A DNA stretch of 64,000 bases, from NCBI GenBank assembly GCA_963753545.1, contig CAVWCQ010000011.1, positions 806,001-870,000 of the forward strand, given 5' to 3'. The notes beneath the pieces were generated by a model. The model saw nothing but the letters and a program-made list of their open reading frames with translations, had not been told where the DNA came from and searched no databases. Shown piece after piece: positions 7,856-16,467 of the stretch (its first letter is position 1; every line of letters begins with the position of its first letter). A program made the translations under genes and the position numbers. Source of the stretch: CAVWCQ01 sp963753545. GTDB taxonomy: Bacteria > Chloroflexota > Anaerolineae > Aggregatilineales > Aggregatilineaceae.

Positions 7856-9109
7856 TTGTCTGTCTTGCTCGGCACATGGCGGGATCGTCCCATCACGATC
7901 AGCATCAAACCCAACTGCTTGACCGTCAGCATCCCCGCCGGAAATTCCGCCGGTCCTGGCGAACCCGACGTCTTCAGTTATGACTACGAGGGCCGCCCCT
8001 GGACTGCTCTGCTCGATGGGATCGCCTACCGTCGCGGGCTGGATGGCAAAATGGTCGCCAAATGGCAAACGCCAACCCGACGCTTGCCGTCGGGCCAGGG
8101 CCGGGACCGCCGCTGGCTAGTCCCCGACGAGGCCCGCCAGATTGAAGCCGGGATGCGCGACCAGATGATCGCCCTTTACGCCGATATCCAGTCTGGCGCG
8201 GCCCGCATTGACGGCGATCTGACCGATCTGGGGCGGCTGGGCTTCGAACGTGCCATCGCTTTTGACGCCGCCCGGTCCCAGTCCGACTCGCAGCGTTATT
8301 TACAGGTCTACCAGCCCGTTGGCATCCTCCCGCCGGATCAATATTTTTCGGTGGTGCTGCAAGCCGCCGAGGGCTGTTCGTTTAACACCTGCACATTCTG
8401 TACCTTCTACCGGGACCGCGCCTTCCGTATCAAGCCGCCCGCCGCCTTCCGATCCCATGCCGAAGCCGTGCGCGATTTTCTGGGCGCGGGATTGAGCCTC
8501 CGCCGCACGATCTTCCTGGGTGATGCCAACGCGCTCGTCATCCCACAAAAAATGCTGCTCCCGATCTTCGATGTGGTTCATGCCGTGTACGATGTGGAAC
8601 GCCTCGGCGGCATTTACGCCTTTCTCGATGGCTTCAGTGGGCACAAAAAGACCGCGCAAGAGTATGCCGCCCTGCGCGAACGCGGCCTGAAAACGGTTTA
8701 TATAGGCATGGAAAGCGGCAGCGCCAATCTGCTGCGCTTCCTGAAGAAGCCCGGTAATCCCTCCGATGTGGTTGAAGCCGTGCGCGCCATCAAAGCGGGA
8801 GGTGTTTCCGTCGGCGTGATCGTGCTTCTCGGCGCGGGTGGGCAGCAGTACGCGCCGGGCCACGTCAAGGATACCATCGCCGCGCTGAATGCCATGCCGC
8901 TCGATATGGACGATCTGATCTATTTCTCCGAACTCGTCGTCAGCGAAGGGATGGAATACGCCCGTGATGCCTATCAGGCCGGGCTGAAGCCGCTCTCGCC
9001 GCAGGATCGCGCCGCGCAGGGCGAACAAATTGAGCGCGCGCTGACATTCTCCCCCAAAGGTGGCACGCCGCACATCAGCCGCTATGATATCCGGGAATTT
9101 GTGTATTAG
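7856..9109 (+). CDS. Radical SAM protein with B12-independent COG1032-like core
   Basis: The 417-residue product carries the iron-sulfur cysteine cluster as CSFNTCTFC near residues 173-181. That is CX4CX2C rather than the usual CX3CX2C. It also has a radical SAM barrel (YIGMESGSANLLRFLKKP; VGVIVLLGAGG, the glycine-rich SAM-binding strand). The N-terminal 150 residues match no domain I recognise. The reading frame opens at TTG 7856 with AAAGG 7842-7846 upstream; a nearby in-frame TTG at 7865 is possible. A glycosyltransferase gene follows 19 bp later on the same strand, so they may be cotranscribed. The substrate is unknown. Confidence 0.8.
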   Translation: MSVLLGTWRDRPITISIKPNCLTVSIPAGNSAGPGEPDVFSYDYEGRPWTALLDGIAYRRGLDGKMVAKWQTPTRRLPSGQGRDRRWLVPDEARQIEAGMRDQMIALYADIQSGAARIDGDLTDLGRLGFERAIAFDAARSQSDSQRYLQVYQPVGILPPDQYFSVVLQAAEGCSFNTCTFCTFYRDRAFRIKPPAAFRSHAEAVRDFLGAGLSLRRTIFLGDANALVIPQKMLLPIFDVVHAVYDVERLGGIYAFLDGFSGHKKTAQEYAALRERGLKTVYIGMESGSANLLRFLKKPGNPSDVVEAVRAIKAGGVSVGVIVLLGAGGQQYAPGHVKDTIAALNAMPLDMDDLIYFSELVVSEGMEYARDAYQAGLKPLSPQDRAAQGEQIERALTFSPKGGTPHISRYDIREFVY

Positions 9110-9128
9110 AAGCCGAACAGATGGTGCG

Positions 9129-10226
9129 ATGCGTATTCTCATGCTCTCCAAAGCCTGCGTGGTGGGGGCCTACCAGCGCAAGCTCGAAGAAATGGCCCGC
9201 CTGCCCGGTGTTGATCTGCGGGTGCTGGTTCCCCCAAGCTGGCGGGACGCGCGCGGCGATCTGCTCTTGGAGCGCGCCTACGTGGATGGCTACGATCTGC
9301 GCGTGACGCCCATCCGCTTCAATGGGCATTTTCACCTGCACTATTACCCGCGTTTTGGGCAGGAGGTCCGCGCCTTCCAGCCGGATATCGTCCACATCGA
9401 TGAGGAGCCGTATAACCCCGCCACATGGCATGCACTATTTCATGCGCGCCGAGCCGGAGCCAAAACACTCTTTTTTAGCTGGCAGAATATCGTTCGCCGC
9501 TATCCATTACCCATCCGCCTCGGTGAAAATTGGGTATTGGGCAATGTCGATTACGCCATCATGGGTACGCAAAGCGCGGCGGATGCGTGGCGCTGCAAAG
9601 GCTATCGCGGCCCGCTGTCGATCATCCCGCAGTTTGGCGTCGATCCCGATTTCTTCACGCCGCCCCACAGCCCGCGCAGCGGAGGAACGTTCACCGTGGG
9701 TTTTGTCGGGCGGCTGGTCGAAGAAAAGGGTGGCGCAGTCCTGCTCGATGCGCTGTCCCATCTGGACGGGATGTGGCAGTTGGATATGATTGGCGATGGC
9801 CCGCACAAACCCGCCCTGATCGATCAGGCGCGACGGCTGGGGATCGCGGATCGCGTCAGCTTTGCAACTCTGCCCTCTCTGCGTATGCCCGCTTTTTACC
9901 AGGGGATCGATGTGTTGGCGGTTCCATCCCTGACTCGCGAAAATTGGAAAGAACAGTTCGGGCGGGTCATTATTGAGGCGATGTCCTGCGGCGTTCCCGT
10001 CGTGGCTTCGAACAGCGGCGATATTCCCGATGTGATGGGTGATGCCGGGCTGTTGTTCCCGGAAGGCGATTACCGCGCCTTGGCTGATCATCTGGACGCC
10101 CTGCGACGCGATGATGATCTGCGGCGCGATTGCTCCCTACGTGGGCGTCAGCGTGTGCTGGAACATTACACCCAGGCTCAAATCGCCGCCCAAACCGTCG
10201 ACGTCTACCGCAAACTGCTGGAATAA
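9129..10226 (+). CDS. Family 4-type glycosyltransferase (GT-B fold)
   Basis: The product transfers a sugar from a nucleotide- or lipid-linked donor to an unknown acceptor. The start at ATG 9129 gives the canonical MRILMLSKACVVGAY strand; the frame is open further upstream into the radical SAM gene but that extension is not family-like. The C-terminal donor-binding half has VGFVGRLVEEKGG, the signature GRVIIEAMSCGVPVVASNSG with the E-x7-E pattern, and GLLFPEGD. Length is 365 residues with no membrane segments. The close upstream radical SAM gene may share its pathway, but nothing shows which. Confidence 0.88.
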   Translation: MRILMLSKACVVGAYQRKLEEMARLPGVDLRVLVPPSWRDARGDLLLERAYVDGYDLRVTPIRFNGHFHLHYYPRFGQEVRAFQPDIVHIDEEPYNPATWHALFHARRAGAKTLFFSWQNIVRRYPLPIRLGENWVLGNVDYAIMGTQSAADAWRCKGYRGPLSIIPQFGVDPDFFTPPHSPRSGGTFTVGFVGRLVEEKGGAVLLDALSHLDGMWQLDMIGDGPHKPALIDQARRLGIADRVSFATLPSLRMPAFYQGIDVLAVPSLTRENWKEQFGRVIIEAMSCGVPVVASNSGDIPDVMGDAGLLFPEGDYRALADHLDALRRDDDLRRDCSLRGRQRVLEHYTQAQIAAQTVDVYRKLLE

Positions 10227-10235
10227 GTGCGATCT

Positions 10236-10285
10236 CCCCTCGCCAAACAAGTTGGCGAGGGGAAGCTCAGCCGTTTTTGCTGAGC
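10236..10285. repeat. Two adjacent hairpins after the glycosyltransferase gene
   Basis: CCCCTCGCCAA (10236-10246) pairs perfectly with TTGGCGAGGGG (10252-10262). GCTCAGC (10265-10271) pairs with GCTGAGC (10279-10285) over a CGTTTTT loop. Together they form a compact REP-like structure 10 bp after the stop codon, which could protect or terminate the upstream transcript. Confidence 0.6.
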
Positions 10286-10298
10286 CGGGGTGAGGTGG

Positions 10299-10454
10299 TT
10301 CTCCGCGGTAAAATAGCTTTTCTCTTTTTACTTATCTTTTCTCTGCTTTTTCTTTGCGCTCTTCGCGCTCTTTGCGGTGAAATATTTTGCTTTTTTATCT
10401 TTGCTCTGCGCTCTCCGCGTTCTCCGCGGTAAAATAGCTTTTCTCTTTTTACTT
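10299..10454 (+). repeat. Pyrimidine-rich dispersed repeat with an internal 35-bp direct repeat
   Basis: A 35-bp sequence beginning TTCTCCGCGGTAAAATAGC occurs at 10299-10333 and again, identically, at 10420-10454. Between them lie variants built on TTTGCGCTCTTCGCG and CTCTGCGCTCTCCGCG. Shorter relatives are found near 5750, 12895 and 16470. No gene is encoded here. Confidence 0.7.
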
Positions 10455-10491
10455 TTCTTTGTGCTCTTGTTTTTTTGTAAGGAAAAATGCT

Positions 10492-11274
10492 GTGCCAAGC
10501 TTGAAAGCCGTTCTCTTTGACCTGGATGATACCCTGATTGACTGGGCCGAGGCTGCCCCCTGGGAACCCATGATGCTGGTTCGCCTGGAACGTGTGCTGA
10601 ATTACGTTCGCGCCAACCTATGCCCGCTGCCAGACTGCACGACGGAGCTGCTCTTTGACCGCTTCCTGAATAGCATGCAGACGGCATGGCAGGAGGGTGT
10701 AGCCCAGATGCGCGCCCCCAGCACCGTCAAAGTGCTGGTCAATACTCTGATCGAATTGGGCGTGGACCCCGGCGAGATCGACCCCGATGCCTTGATGGAT
10801 GTCTATGGCTGGCAGGCCAATGCGGGCGTTCGTGCCTTCCCGGATGTCCCTATGGTGCTGCCCGAAATCCAGGCGCACGGTGTCCAGTTGGGAGTCATTA
10901 CCAATGCCTCTGTTCCCATGCGTATGCGCGACGAAGAACTGCGCGCCGTCGGTCTGATCGAGATGTTCTGCGACTGCCGTTTCTCCGCCGTGGATGTCGG
11001 CTATCTCAAGCCGCATGCCCTCATTTTCCACCATGCACTGAACAATCTGCACATTGGGCCGGACGAGGCGGTTTTTGTGGGTGATAATCTGCAAACGGAC
11101 ATCATTGGCGCGCAGAATGTGGGCATGTACGGTGTGCTGCGCGTGCGGGATCGGGAAACAATGGAAACGGATCCGGACATCACTCCCAATGGGATCATTA
11201 CATCCCTGCACGAACTGCTGCCGCTGCTTGATGAGTGGTATCCTGGTTGGCGGGAGAATGGGCGGACCCCATGA
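10492..11274 (+). CDS. HAD superfamily hydrolase
   Basis: This is a haloacid-dehalogenase-type phosphatase. Motif I is FDLDDTLID near residues 9-17 (nucleophile and acid aspartates), motif II is GVITNAS, motif III is the lysine in VGYLKPHALIF, and motif IV is VFVGDNLQTDIIGAQNVGM. A helical C1 cap lies between motifs I and II. The start is GTG 10492 because AAGG at 10479-10482 precedes it; the frame is open upstream through repeat sequence. The stop overlaps the start of the next gene (ATGA), indicating translational coupling. The substrate is not predictable; 260 residues is typical. Confidence 0.87.
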   Translation: MPSLKAVLFDLDDTLIDWAEAAPWEPMMLVRLERVLNYVRANLCPLPDCTTELLFDRFLNSMQTAWQEGVAQMRAPSTVKVLVNTLIELGVDPGEIDPDALMDVYGWQANAGVRAFPDVPMVLPEIQAHGVQLGVITNASVPMRMRDEELRAVGLIEMFCDCRFSAVDVGYLKPHALIFHHALNNLHIGPDEAVFVGDNLQTDIIGAQNVGMYGVLRVRDRETMETDPDITPNGIITSLHELLPLLDEWYPGWRENGRTP

Positions 11275-11810
11275 GCACGCTCTTTAAGTCAGCCCCCTAC
11301 CAGAATTTGACCCTGACCGGGCCCATCGGCGTGGGCAAAAGTTCAGTGGGGCGGGCGGTAGCGGCCCGGCTCGGTGCGACCTTCTTCGACGTAGAGAATG
11401 AAATTATGGCGCGCGAGGGCCAATCTGCGGATCGCATCCGTGAGATGTTTGGCGAGTCCCGTCTGCGCACGCTCGAAGTCGAGACGATCCACGATCTGGC
11501 CCTCAACCGCCATGCGCTGATTGTCGTCAGCGGCGCGGCTATTTTGGATACGACCAACCGCACCCGGCTGGCGGAATGCGGCCCGATTTTGTGCCTGACC
11601 TGCGCCCTGAATGATATTTTGCGGCGGATGCATGCGGCCCGCGGGGCATGGTTCCACAACCCGTCAAACCGTGGCGTGATGCTCAGCCGCCTGAAGCGCG
11701 AATGGCGCGTCACGACTATTGATCTGCCCCGCCTGGATACCACGCGTCTCACGGCGGAAGAAGCAGCGAGCGCCGTCATCGATTTCTGGTTCGCCAACGC
11801 GCATATATAG
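11271..11810 (+). CDS. Shikimate-kinase-like P-loop kinase
   Basis: The 179-residue product has the nucleoside-kinase fold with Walker A GPIGVGKS near residues 14-21, a substrate-binding segment DVENEIMAREGQSADRI and the GE/R segment MFGESRLRTLE, all like shikimate kinase. The glycine-rich motif normally written GGG reads VVSGAAIL, and the lid has WFHNPSNRG. It may be a true AroK or a paralogue with another substrate. Its ATG overlaps the stop of the HAD gene by 4 bp (ATGA), which selects this start over an upstream one inside the HAD gene. No other aromatic-pathway genes are near. Confidence 0.75.
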   Translation: MSTLFKSAPYQNLTLTGPIGVGKSSVGRAVAARLGATFFDVENEIMAREGQSADRIREMFGESRLRTLEVETIHDLALNRHALIVVSGAAILDTTNRTRLAECGPILCLTCALNDILRRMHAARGAWFHNPSNRGVMLSRLKREWRVTTIDLPRLDTTRLTAEEAASAVIDFWFANAHI

Positions 11811-11919
11811 TGCACCCTGCCCATCGCCCTCCGTGTTTCGCATGTTCCGCGTTCAGCGTGTATAACAAGGCTTTGCCAGTAACCGCCTTCGGCGTTTACT
11901 CAGGAAAGGGCGCGAAAGT

Positions 11920-12699
11920 ATGGCTTTGTTAACAGTTTCTCTGATACAGATGAACGTGCTGAAGGGCGCGCCGCCCACCAATTGGCGAACCGTCCAGGCC
12001 CATGTTGCCGAAGCGGAGCGGCGGGGAGCGCAGGTGGTTGTTTTCCCGGAACTATGGGATGCCGGGGTCGCCTATGACCGGGCCAAAGACATGGCGAGCG
12101 CCTTGAACGGCGGCCTGTTTGCCCAGGTGGTATCGCTTGCCCGCCAGCATAACGTCTATATTATCGGCTCGATGTTCGAGAAGCGCGGCTCAGGCGTTTA
12201 TAACACTCTGCCCATGATCGGCCCTCGCGAGGGTATACTCGGCGCATACCGTAAAATTCACCTGTTCCCAGCGATGAAAGAGCCGCAGTGGCTCATCCCC
12301 GGTGAACAGCCGCTCTCGATGGAACTGCCCTGGGGCCGGAGCGCTTTCGCCATTTGCTACGATCTGCGCTTCCCTGAGCTGTTCCGCCGTTATGCCAGCG
12401 ACAGCACGGAAGTCGTATTTTTGCCCGCCCAGTGGCCTCACCCGCGCCTGGAACACTTCCGCACCCTGCTTCGCGCCCGTGCCATCGAAAACCAGTGTTA
12501 TATGATTGCTGTCAACCGCGTCGGATCAGATGCCGACACCGGAACGAGCTATTTTGGACACAGCAGCGTGATCGATCCCTGGGGCGAAACCGTCCTCGAA
12601 GCAGGCGAAACGGAAGGCCATTTCACCGTGACCATTGATATCGATCTGGTGAAGCAGGTGCGTAACGCTCTGCCCGTCCTCGACAGCCGCAGGCTGTAA
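11920..12699 (+). CDS. Nitrilase-superfamily carbon-nitrogen hydrolase (omega-amidase-like)
   Basis: The product hydrolyses a C-N bond in an amide using a Glu-Lys-Cys triad. The three pieces are seen in VVVFPELWDAG (Glu), AYRKIHLFP (Lys) and FAICYDLRFPELFRR (Cys). Length of 259 residues and the CYDLRFPE motif place it near YafV/Nit2-type omega-amidases, which repair deaminated glutamine or glutathione by-products. The start ATG follows GGAAAGGGCG by about 8 bp. It is a separate unit, 110 bp after the kinase gene. Confidence 0.87.
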   Translation: MALLTVSLIQMNVLKGAPPTNWRTVQAHVAEAERRGAQVVVFPELWDAGVAYDRAKDMASALNGGLFAQVVSLARQHNVYIIGSMFEKRGSGVYNTLPMIGPREGILGAYRKIHLFPAMKEPQWLIPGEQPLSMELPWGRSAFAICYDLRFPELFRRYASDSTEVVFLPAQWPHPRLEHFRTLLRARAIENQCYMIAVNRVGSDADTGTSYFGHSSVIDPWGETVLEAGETEGHFTVTIDIDLVKQVRNALPVLDSRRL

Positions 12700-13228
12700 C
12701 GCAGTTCTTCGTTAGGGCGCTGCTTTGCGTGCAGCGTGCAGCGTGCAAGCTAAGCCGCTAAGCCGCTAAGCCGCTGCGCCCTCTTCGTGCCTAAAAAAGT
12801 AATTTTTATCACCGTTTTCTTCAAATTAGTACTTAAAGTTCAACTTTAAAGGAGTATTTTTGAGGCCCCACCTGTTGTATCATGTATAAAAACTCTTTCT
12901 TTTCTCTTGTTTTTCTCTGCGCTTTCTGCGGTGAAATTTTTGTTTCTTTTCGGAGCACCGCCAAAGGTTACGGACGGTTAGAGAATGGTTGGTGACACCC
13001 CCGAAAAATAATAAATCGGCGGATCGCCACGAGAAGAAGTGATCAACTAATTTTTTCGCAAAGTTAGAATGCCAAATTCTTCCCTTAGGTAATAAGGTCA
13101 CTTACAGCAAAAGATCCTGATAGGAATCTCGCAATTTTCATTAAACCGGGGCCAAACACATCATAAGGCCCAAAATAATGAATTTTCCGGGCTTTTAGTT
13201 GAATTTCCGAGTTTAACGGAGCCGGGTG
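12700..13228. other. Gene-free intergenic region with short repeats
   Basis: Over 500 bp contains no convincing gene. TAAGCCGC is repeated three times in tandem at 12751-12774, preceded by repeats of GCAGCGT. A pyrimidine-rich dispersed repeat lies at about 12893-12945. The remainder is AT-richer than the flanks. The short minus-strand ORF at 12880-13101 is largely the antisense of the dispersed repeat and I do not call it. Confidence 0.6.
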
Positions 13229-13558
13229 CTAATCCACGATGAACAGCTTGGCCCCGATGTCCGTGTGTGATCGATGCGGCTCGGCATGATCCGCCACCTG
13301 ATAGCTCACGCCAGGAGTGAGCACGAATTGTCGCCCATCCGCCAGTTCTGTGTCGAGACGCCCTTCCAGACACAACAGAATGTGCCCCTTCTCGCACCAG
13401 TGATCCGCCAGATAGCCGGGCGTGTATTCGACCATCCGCACACGGATTGTGCCGAACTGCTGCGTCCGCCAGATCGCTTTGCCCGTCGTGCCAGGATGTT
13501 CAGTGGCCTCAATCGTGTTCCAATCAGTGAGGCCGAAGGGGATGTTTTCCATCTTCAT
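13229..13558 (-). CDS. DHCW-motif cupin-fold protein
   Basis: The 109-residue single-domain cupin has the segment LADHWCEKGHILLCLEG (about residues 49-65), matching the small family named for its DHCW motif. A second cupin strand pair follows in PGVSYQVADHAEPHR. Histidines and the glutamate could bind a metal. The function of the family is not known. It lies 12 bp after the lipoprotein gene on the same strand, behind the Nudix gene, so the three are probably cotranscribed. Confidence 0.82.
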   Translation of the reverse strand: MKMENIPFGLTDWNTIEATEHPGTTGKAIWRTQQFGTIRVRMVEYTPGYLADHWCEKGHILLCLEGRLDTELADGRQFVLTPGVSYQVADHAEPHRSHTDIGAKLFIVD

Positions 13559-13570
13559 AGGGTGTTCCTT

Positions 13571-14479
13571 TTACGGCGACAGTGGCCCGCTGTACTGCCC
13601 CTCGCTGGTATAAATCGCGAAGATCATATTGTTCGCCCCGACAAACAGCGCGCCCCGCTCGAAGTTCTGCCACGTGGAGGTAAAGGGCGCTTCCGGCAGA
13701 GTCGCCCACCCCAGCGCATCCCGAATCGGTGCATTGTTGCGCCATGCCAGCCCAAAGCCGCGCACAGGCTGTATCAGTCCGCTCGGTGGTGATGAATAGG
13801 CGGGATCGTCGGAGGGCATCCCTTCCGTCCAACTGTCTGTGATCTGCCAGAACTGCCCATTAGAGGCCAGCGCATAAATCTGCCCTGTATTGCGCCAGTA
13901 CATCGTGCCGCGTTCGAATGGCTGCGTGGCCATCTGCGCCGTCGATCCGCCATCCACCGGGCAGCCCAGCCGCTGTTGAACCGTCGCATTGGCGTTGTAG
14001 GCGTTTGCCAGCGCCGCAGCAGCGGGAACGGTACACGACCCACTCGCGCTCGGAATGGACCCACCCACCCCTGGCGCGCCCGCCATCGGATTGATCACGT
14101 AAGGAGCCAGCGTCGGGATCGTGTCCTCCCCGCCTTCCCCGCTCTCTGAGGTCGGCTGTCCCAGGAAGATGCCGACATAGGGCGTCAGCGTGGGAGTAGG
14201 TTGCGGCGGGCCTGCCGTGATGGTGGGCTGTACCGCCACATTGACCATTTGTCCCCCGCCCAACACATCGGTTGGCGTAGGCGTCAGAACGATAGTGGCG
14301 ATCTGCTTGGGCAGGGCGTTTGGCCCCGTCAGAATCGCCGGATCGCCTTCTGGCGTGGGATCCTCGCCGCCGCAGCCCGCCAGCAGGATGACTACCATAA
14401 TGATCAATATACCTGTAGGGGCTGGGCTTGCCCTGCCCTTTTTGCCAAACCACCCTTTGTACATCCGCCAGAGGTTCAT
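13571..14479 (-). CDS. Secreted lipoprotein with a C-terminal LGFP-like repeat region
   Basis: The 302-residue product has a signal peptide with a lipobox (ILLAGCGGE, Cys near residue 36), so it is predicted to be lipid-anchored outside the membrane. A low-complexity Thr/Pro linker follows, then a domain with two repeats: QRLGCPVDGG...QPFERGTMYW and DALGWATLPE...NFERGALFV. These resemble LGFP-type repeats of surface proteins. The ligand is unknown. Its ATG overlaps the stop of the Nudix gene (ATGA). Confidence 0.75.
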   Translation of the reverse strand: MNLWRMYKGWFGKKGRASPAPTGILIIMVVILLAGCGGEDPTPEGDPAILTGPNALPKQIATIVLTPTPTDVLGGGQMVNVAVQPTITAGPPQPTPTLTPYVGIFLGQPTSESGEGGEDTIPTLAPYVINPMAGAPGVGGSIPSASGSCTVPAAAALANAYNANATVQQRLGCPVDGGSTAQMATQPFERGTMYWRNTGQIYALASNGQFWQITDSWTEGMPSDDPAYSSPPSGLIQPVRGFGLAWRNNAPIRDALGWATLPEAPFTSTWQNFERGALFVGANNMIFAIYTSEGQYSGPLSP

Positions 14480-15033
14480 CTCTCACCCCCCAGATACTTC
14501 CGGATCGCTGCCTCACAGCGCAAAATCGCCAGCGCGCTCATGCCAGCGTTCATCTGCCCGGATCGTGCCCGGCTGAACGCTTCCTCGGCAGGCAGAGGCC
14601 GTAGATGGATAATCTCCGAGGCTTCGCGCTGCGTCTCCCCGCTCAGTGTCACGCCCAGCGCCAGAAACAGGCGTCCGATGGCGTTGCTGATCCCCGGCAT
14701 GATGTAGAGTTCACCCATCGGGATAATCTGTTCTGCCGTCCCGCCGATCTCCTCGCGCAGTTCGCGCGCCGCCAGATCAATCGACGCGACGCCTGGTTCA
14801 CCTGTCCCTGCGGGAACCTCCAGGCACCAGTTTTCCACCGCATAGCGATACTGTTCAATCAGGATCAGGTGTCCATCTGCCGTCACAGGTACAATCCATA
14901 CGGCGGGCAGTTTATCGACGATGGTATAGGTTAACTCGCTGCCATCCGGTGCAAGCACGCGGTCCTGGCGCAGATTGTACCAGCGGCTCTGCCAGATTTG
15001 TTGGCTGGATAGGGTTGTAAATGGACGCTCCAA
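14476..15033 (-). CDS. Nudix hydrolase, ADP-ribose pyrophosphatase type
   Basis: The product hydrolyses a nucleoside diphosphate linked to another moiety, most likely ADP-ribose. The Nudix box is visible as GEPGVASIDL then AARELREEIGG (about residues 79-100), with the REUxEExG core intact. The N-terminal strand LTYTIVDKLPAVWIVPV and the proline about 15 residues after the box (YIMPGIS) fit the ADPRase subgroup. Length is 185 residues. It is first of a three-gene minus-strand run and diverges from gatC. Confidence 0.85.
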   Translation of the reverse strand: MERPFTTLSSQQIWQSRWYNLRQDRVLAPDGSELTYTIVDKLPAVWIVPVTADGHLILIEQYRYAVENWCLEVPAGTGEPGVASIDLAARELREEIGGTAEQIIPMGELYIMPGISNAIGRLFLALGVTLSGETQREASEIIHLRPLPAEEAFSRARSGQMNAGMSALAILRCEAAIRKYLGGER

Positions 15034-15151
15034 TGTGCTTTGATCCTGACTTTTTGTTTGGGTTTGACCGCCATTGTACGGATGAATTCGGCTTTATGCC
15101 ACCTACTCACCCGCCTCCCGACGCTGCTCGTTGATTACGGTTTCTCGCATA

Positions 15152-15181
15152 TTGTCTCTCTGTGCGGCAGGCGGGTATAAT
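15152..15181 (+). promoter_or_regulatory. Sigma-70-type promoter for gatC operon
   Basis: TTGTCT at 15152-15157 and TATAAT at 15176-15181 are separated by 18 bp, 39 bp before the gatC GTG. The perfect -10 box makes this one of the clearer promoters in the window. Confidence 0.7.
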
Positions 15182-15220
15182 GCGGACTAGATAAACAGAT
15201 GTGCCAGAACGGAGTCCGCC

Positions 15221-15523
15221 GTGAAAATTGATCGTGAAACGGTAGAACATATCGCTGAATTGGCGAAGTTGCAGCTTACCGATGACGAGATTGACCGCTA
15301 CGCCGAGCAGTTGTCCGATATTTTAGACTATGCCGAGCGTCTGCAACAGCTTGATACGGATGCCATTCCGCCGACTGCGTCGGTGTTGCCGCTGCGTAAT
15401 GTCCTGCGCCCGGATGTTGCCCTGCCGTCTCTCCCGCGTGAGGAAGCGCTGGCGAATGCGGCGGACAAGGCACAAGGCCAGTTTCGCGTGGATGCTGTGC
15501 TGGATGAGGACGGTGCGTCATGA
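15221..15523 (+). CDS. gatC: Aspartyl/glutamyl-tRNA amidotransferase subunit C
   Basis: GatC stabilises the GatA-GatB complex that converts Glu-tRNA(Gln), and often Asp-tRNA(Asn), to the amidated forms. The 100-residue product has the family pattern ETVEHIAELAKLQLTDDEI, then LSDILDYAERLQQLDTD and the LRPDV segment. It starts at GTG 15221 after AACGGAG. gatA lies about 8.3 kb away and gatB is not in the window, so the gat genes are dispersed. Here gatC overlaps a response-regulator gene by 4 bp (ATGA), an unusual partner. Confidence 0.92.
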   Translation: MKIDRETVEHIAELAKLQLTDDEIDRYAEQLSDILDYAERLQQLDTDAIPPTASVLPLRNVLRPDVALPSLPREEALANAADKAQGQFRVDAVLDEDGAS

Positions 15524-16461
15524 GTGCAGAAAAATCATCTTACCGCCTCCTGATTATTGACGGCGACAGCCGCTTAGCTGAAGCCCTGTGCCATCATTTT
15601 GAGTCGGCAGGCTATCAGGCTCAGGCAGCATCAACAGGCAGCGCCGGGTTGGAAGCCGCTGTCAAAGACCGCCCGCATCTGATCTTGCTGGACGCAACCC
15701 TGCCTGATATGGATGGGCTGGAAGTTTTTCGTGCGCTGCGCGACCAGGCGCGCACGGGGCATATTCCCGTGATGGTGCTGGCCGGGCGCAGTGAGATGAT
15801 GCTGCAAAACAAGGTCCTGGAAGAGGGAGCCTACGACTTTATTGAGAAGCCGCTCGATATTGACATCCTGACTTTGCGCGTCCGTAATGCGCTGCGCCGG
15901 GCTGAACGTGAAGGGCTCACTGAACCGCGCACGGGTCTTCCTACTGGGCGCTTGATCCAGGAGCGGCTGCGTGCCCTGCCGGATGAACTCGGCTGGACCC
16001 GAATTGACCTCAAGATCGACAGCTTTAATATCTTCCGCGACTTGTATGGCTTTGTGACAGCCAATGAAGCGCTTCGTTTTGCCGGGAATTTGATCGCCCA
16101 GACGGTGAACGAACTCGGCAGGCCGAATGATTTTGTCGGCCATATCACCGGCAGCGAAGAATTTGTGATTGTCACGACGCAGGGCATCGGTCCGAGATTG
16201 GCGGATACACTGCGTCAGCGGCTCAACTATGAGCTGGAATCGTTCTATAACTTCATGGAGCGCGACCAGGGCTATGTGCTGGTCGAAGATGGCAGCGGCG
16301 GCAAAGTGCAAAAGCCCTTGATGACGGCTCAAATCACCCTCACTCAGGGGGAACCAGACCCTAACGCCGCGCCCGCTGTATCGGATGATACCCTGCCACC
16401 CAGCCCACCCACCGGCGACACCAGCGGATCGGATAGCTCTTCGTCCGCGTTTGAGTGGTAG
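15520..16461 (+). CDS. Response regulator with degenerate GGDEF-like output domain
   Basis: An N-terminal receiver domain (residues 8-125) has the acidic pair in IIDGDS, phospho-acceptor D58 in LLDATLPDMDG, and K110 in FIEKP. The second domain (about 135-270) looks like a GGDEF fold (TGLPTGRLIQERL, LKIDSFNIFRDLYG) but the signature reads GSEEF at 211-215, with the second glycine lost. Diguanylate cyclase activity is therefore doubtful. A Pro/Ser-rich acidic tail follows. No histidine kinase is adjacent. It overlaps gatC by 4 bp, so their translation is coupled. Confidence 0.82.
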   Translation: MSAEKSSYRLLIIDGDSRLAEALCHHFESAGYQAQAASTGSAGLEAAVKDRPHLILLDATLPDMDGLEVFRALRDQARTGHIPVMVLAGRSEMMLQNKVLEEGAYDFIEKPLDIDILTLRVRNALRRAEREGLTEPRTGLPTGRLIQERLRALPDELGWTRIDLKIDSFNIFRDLYGFVTANEALRFAGNLIAQTVNELGRPNDFVGHITGSEEFVIVTTQGIGPRLADTLRQRLNYELESFYNFMERDQGYVLVEDGSGGKVQKPLMTAQITLTQGEPDPNAAPAVSDDTLPPSPPTGDTSGSDSSSSAFEW

Positions 16462-16467
16462 TTTACC

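Noticed and set aside
12751..12774. TAAGCCGC tandem repeat as a possible CRISPR array
   Set aside because: Three 8-bp units with no spacers; simple tandem repeat.
12880..13101. 73-codon minus-strand ORF
   Set aside because: Mostly the antisense of the pyrimidine-rich dispersed repeat; Lys/Arg-rich low-complexity product.
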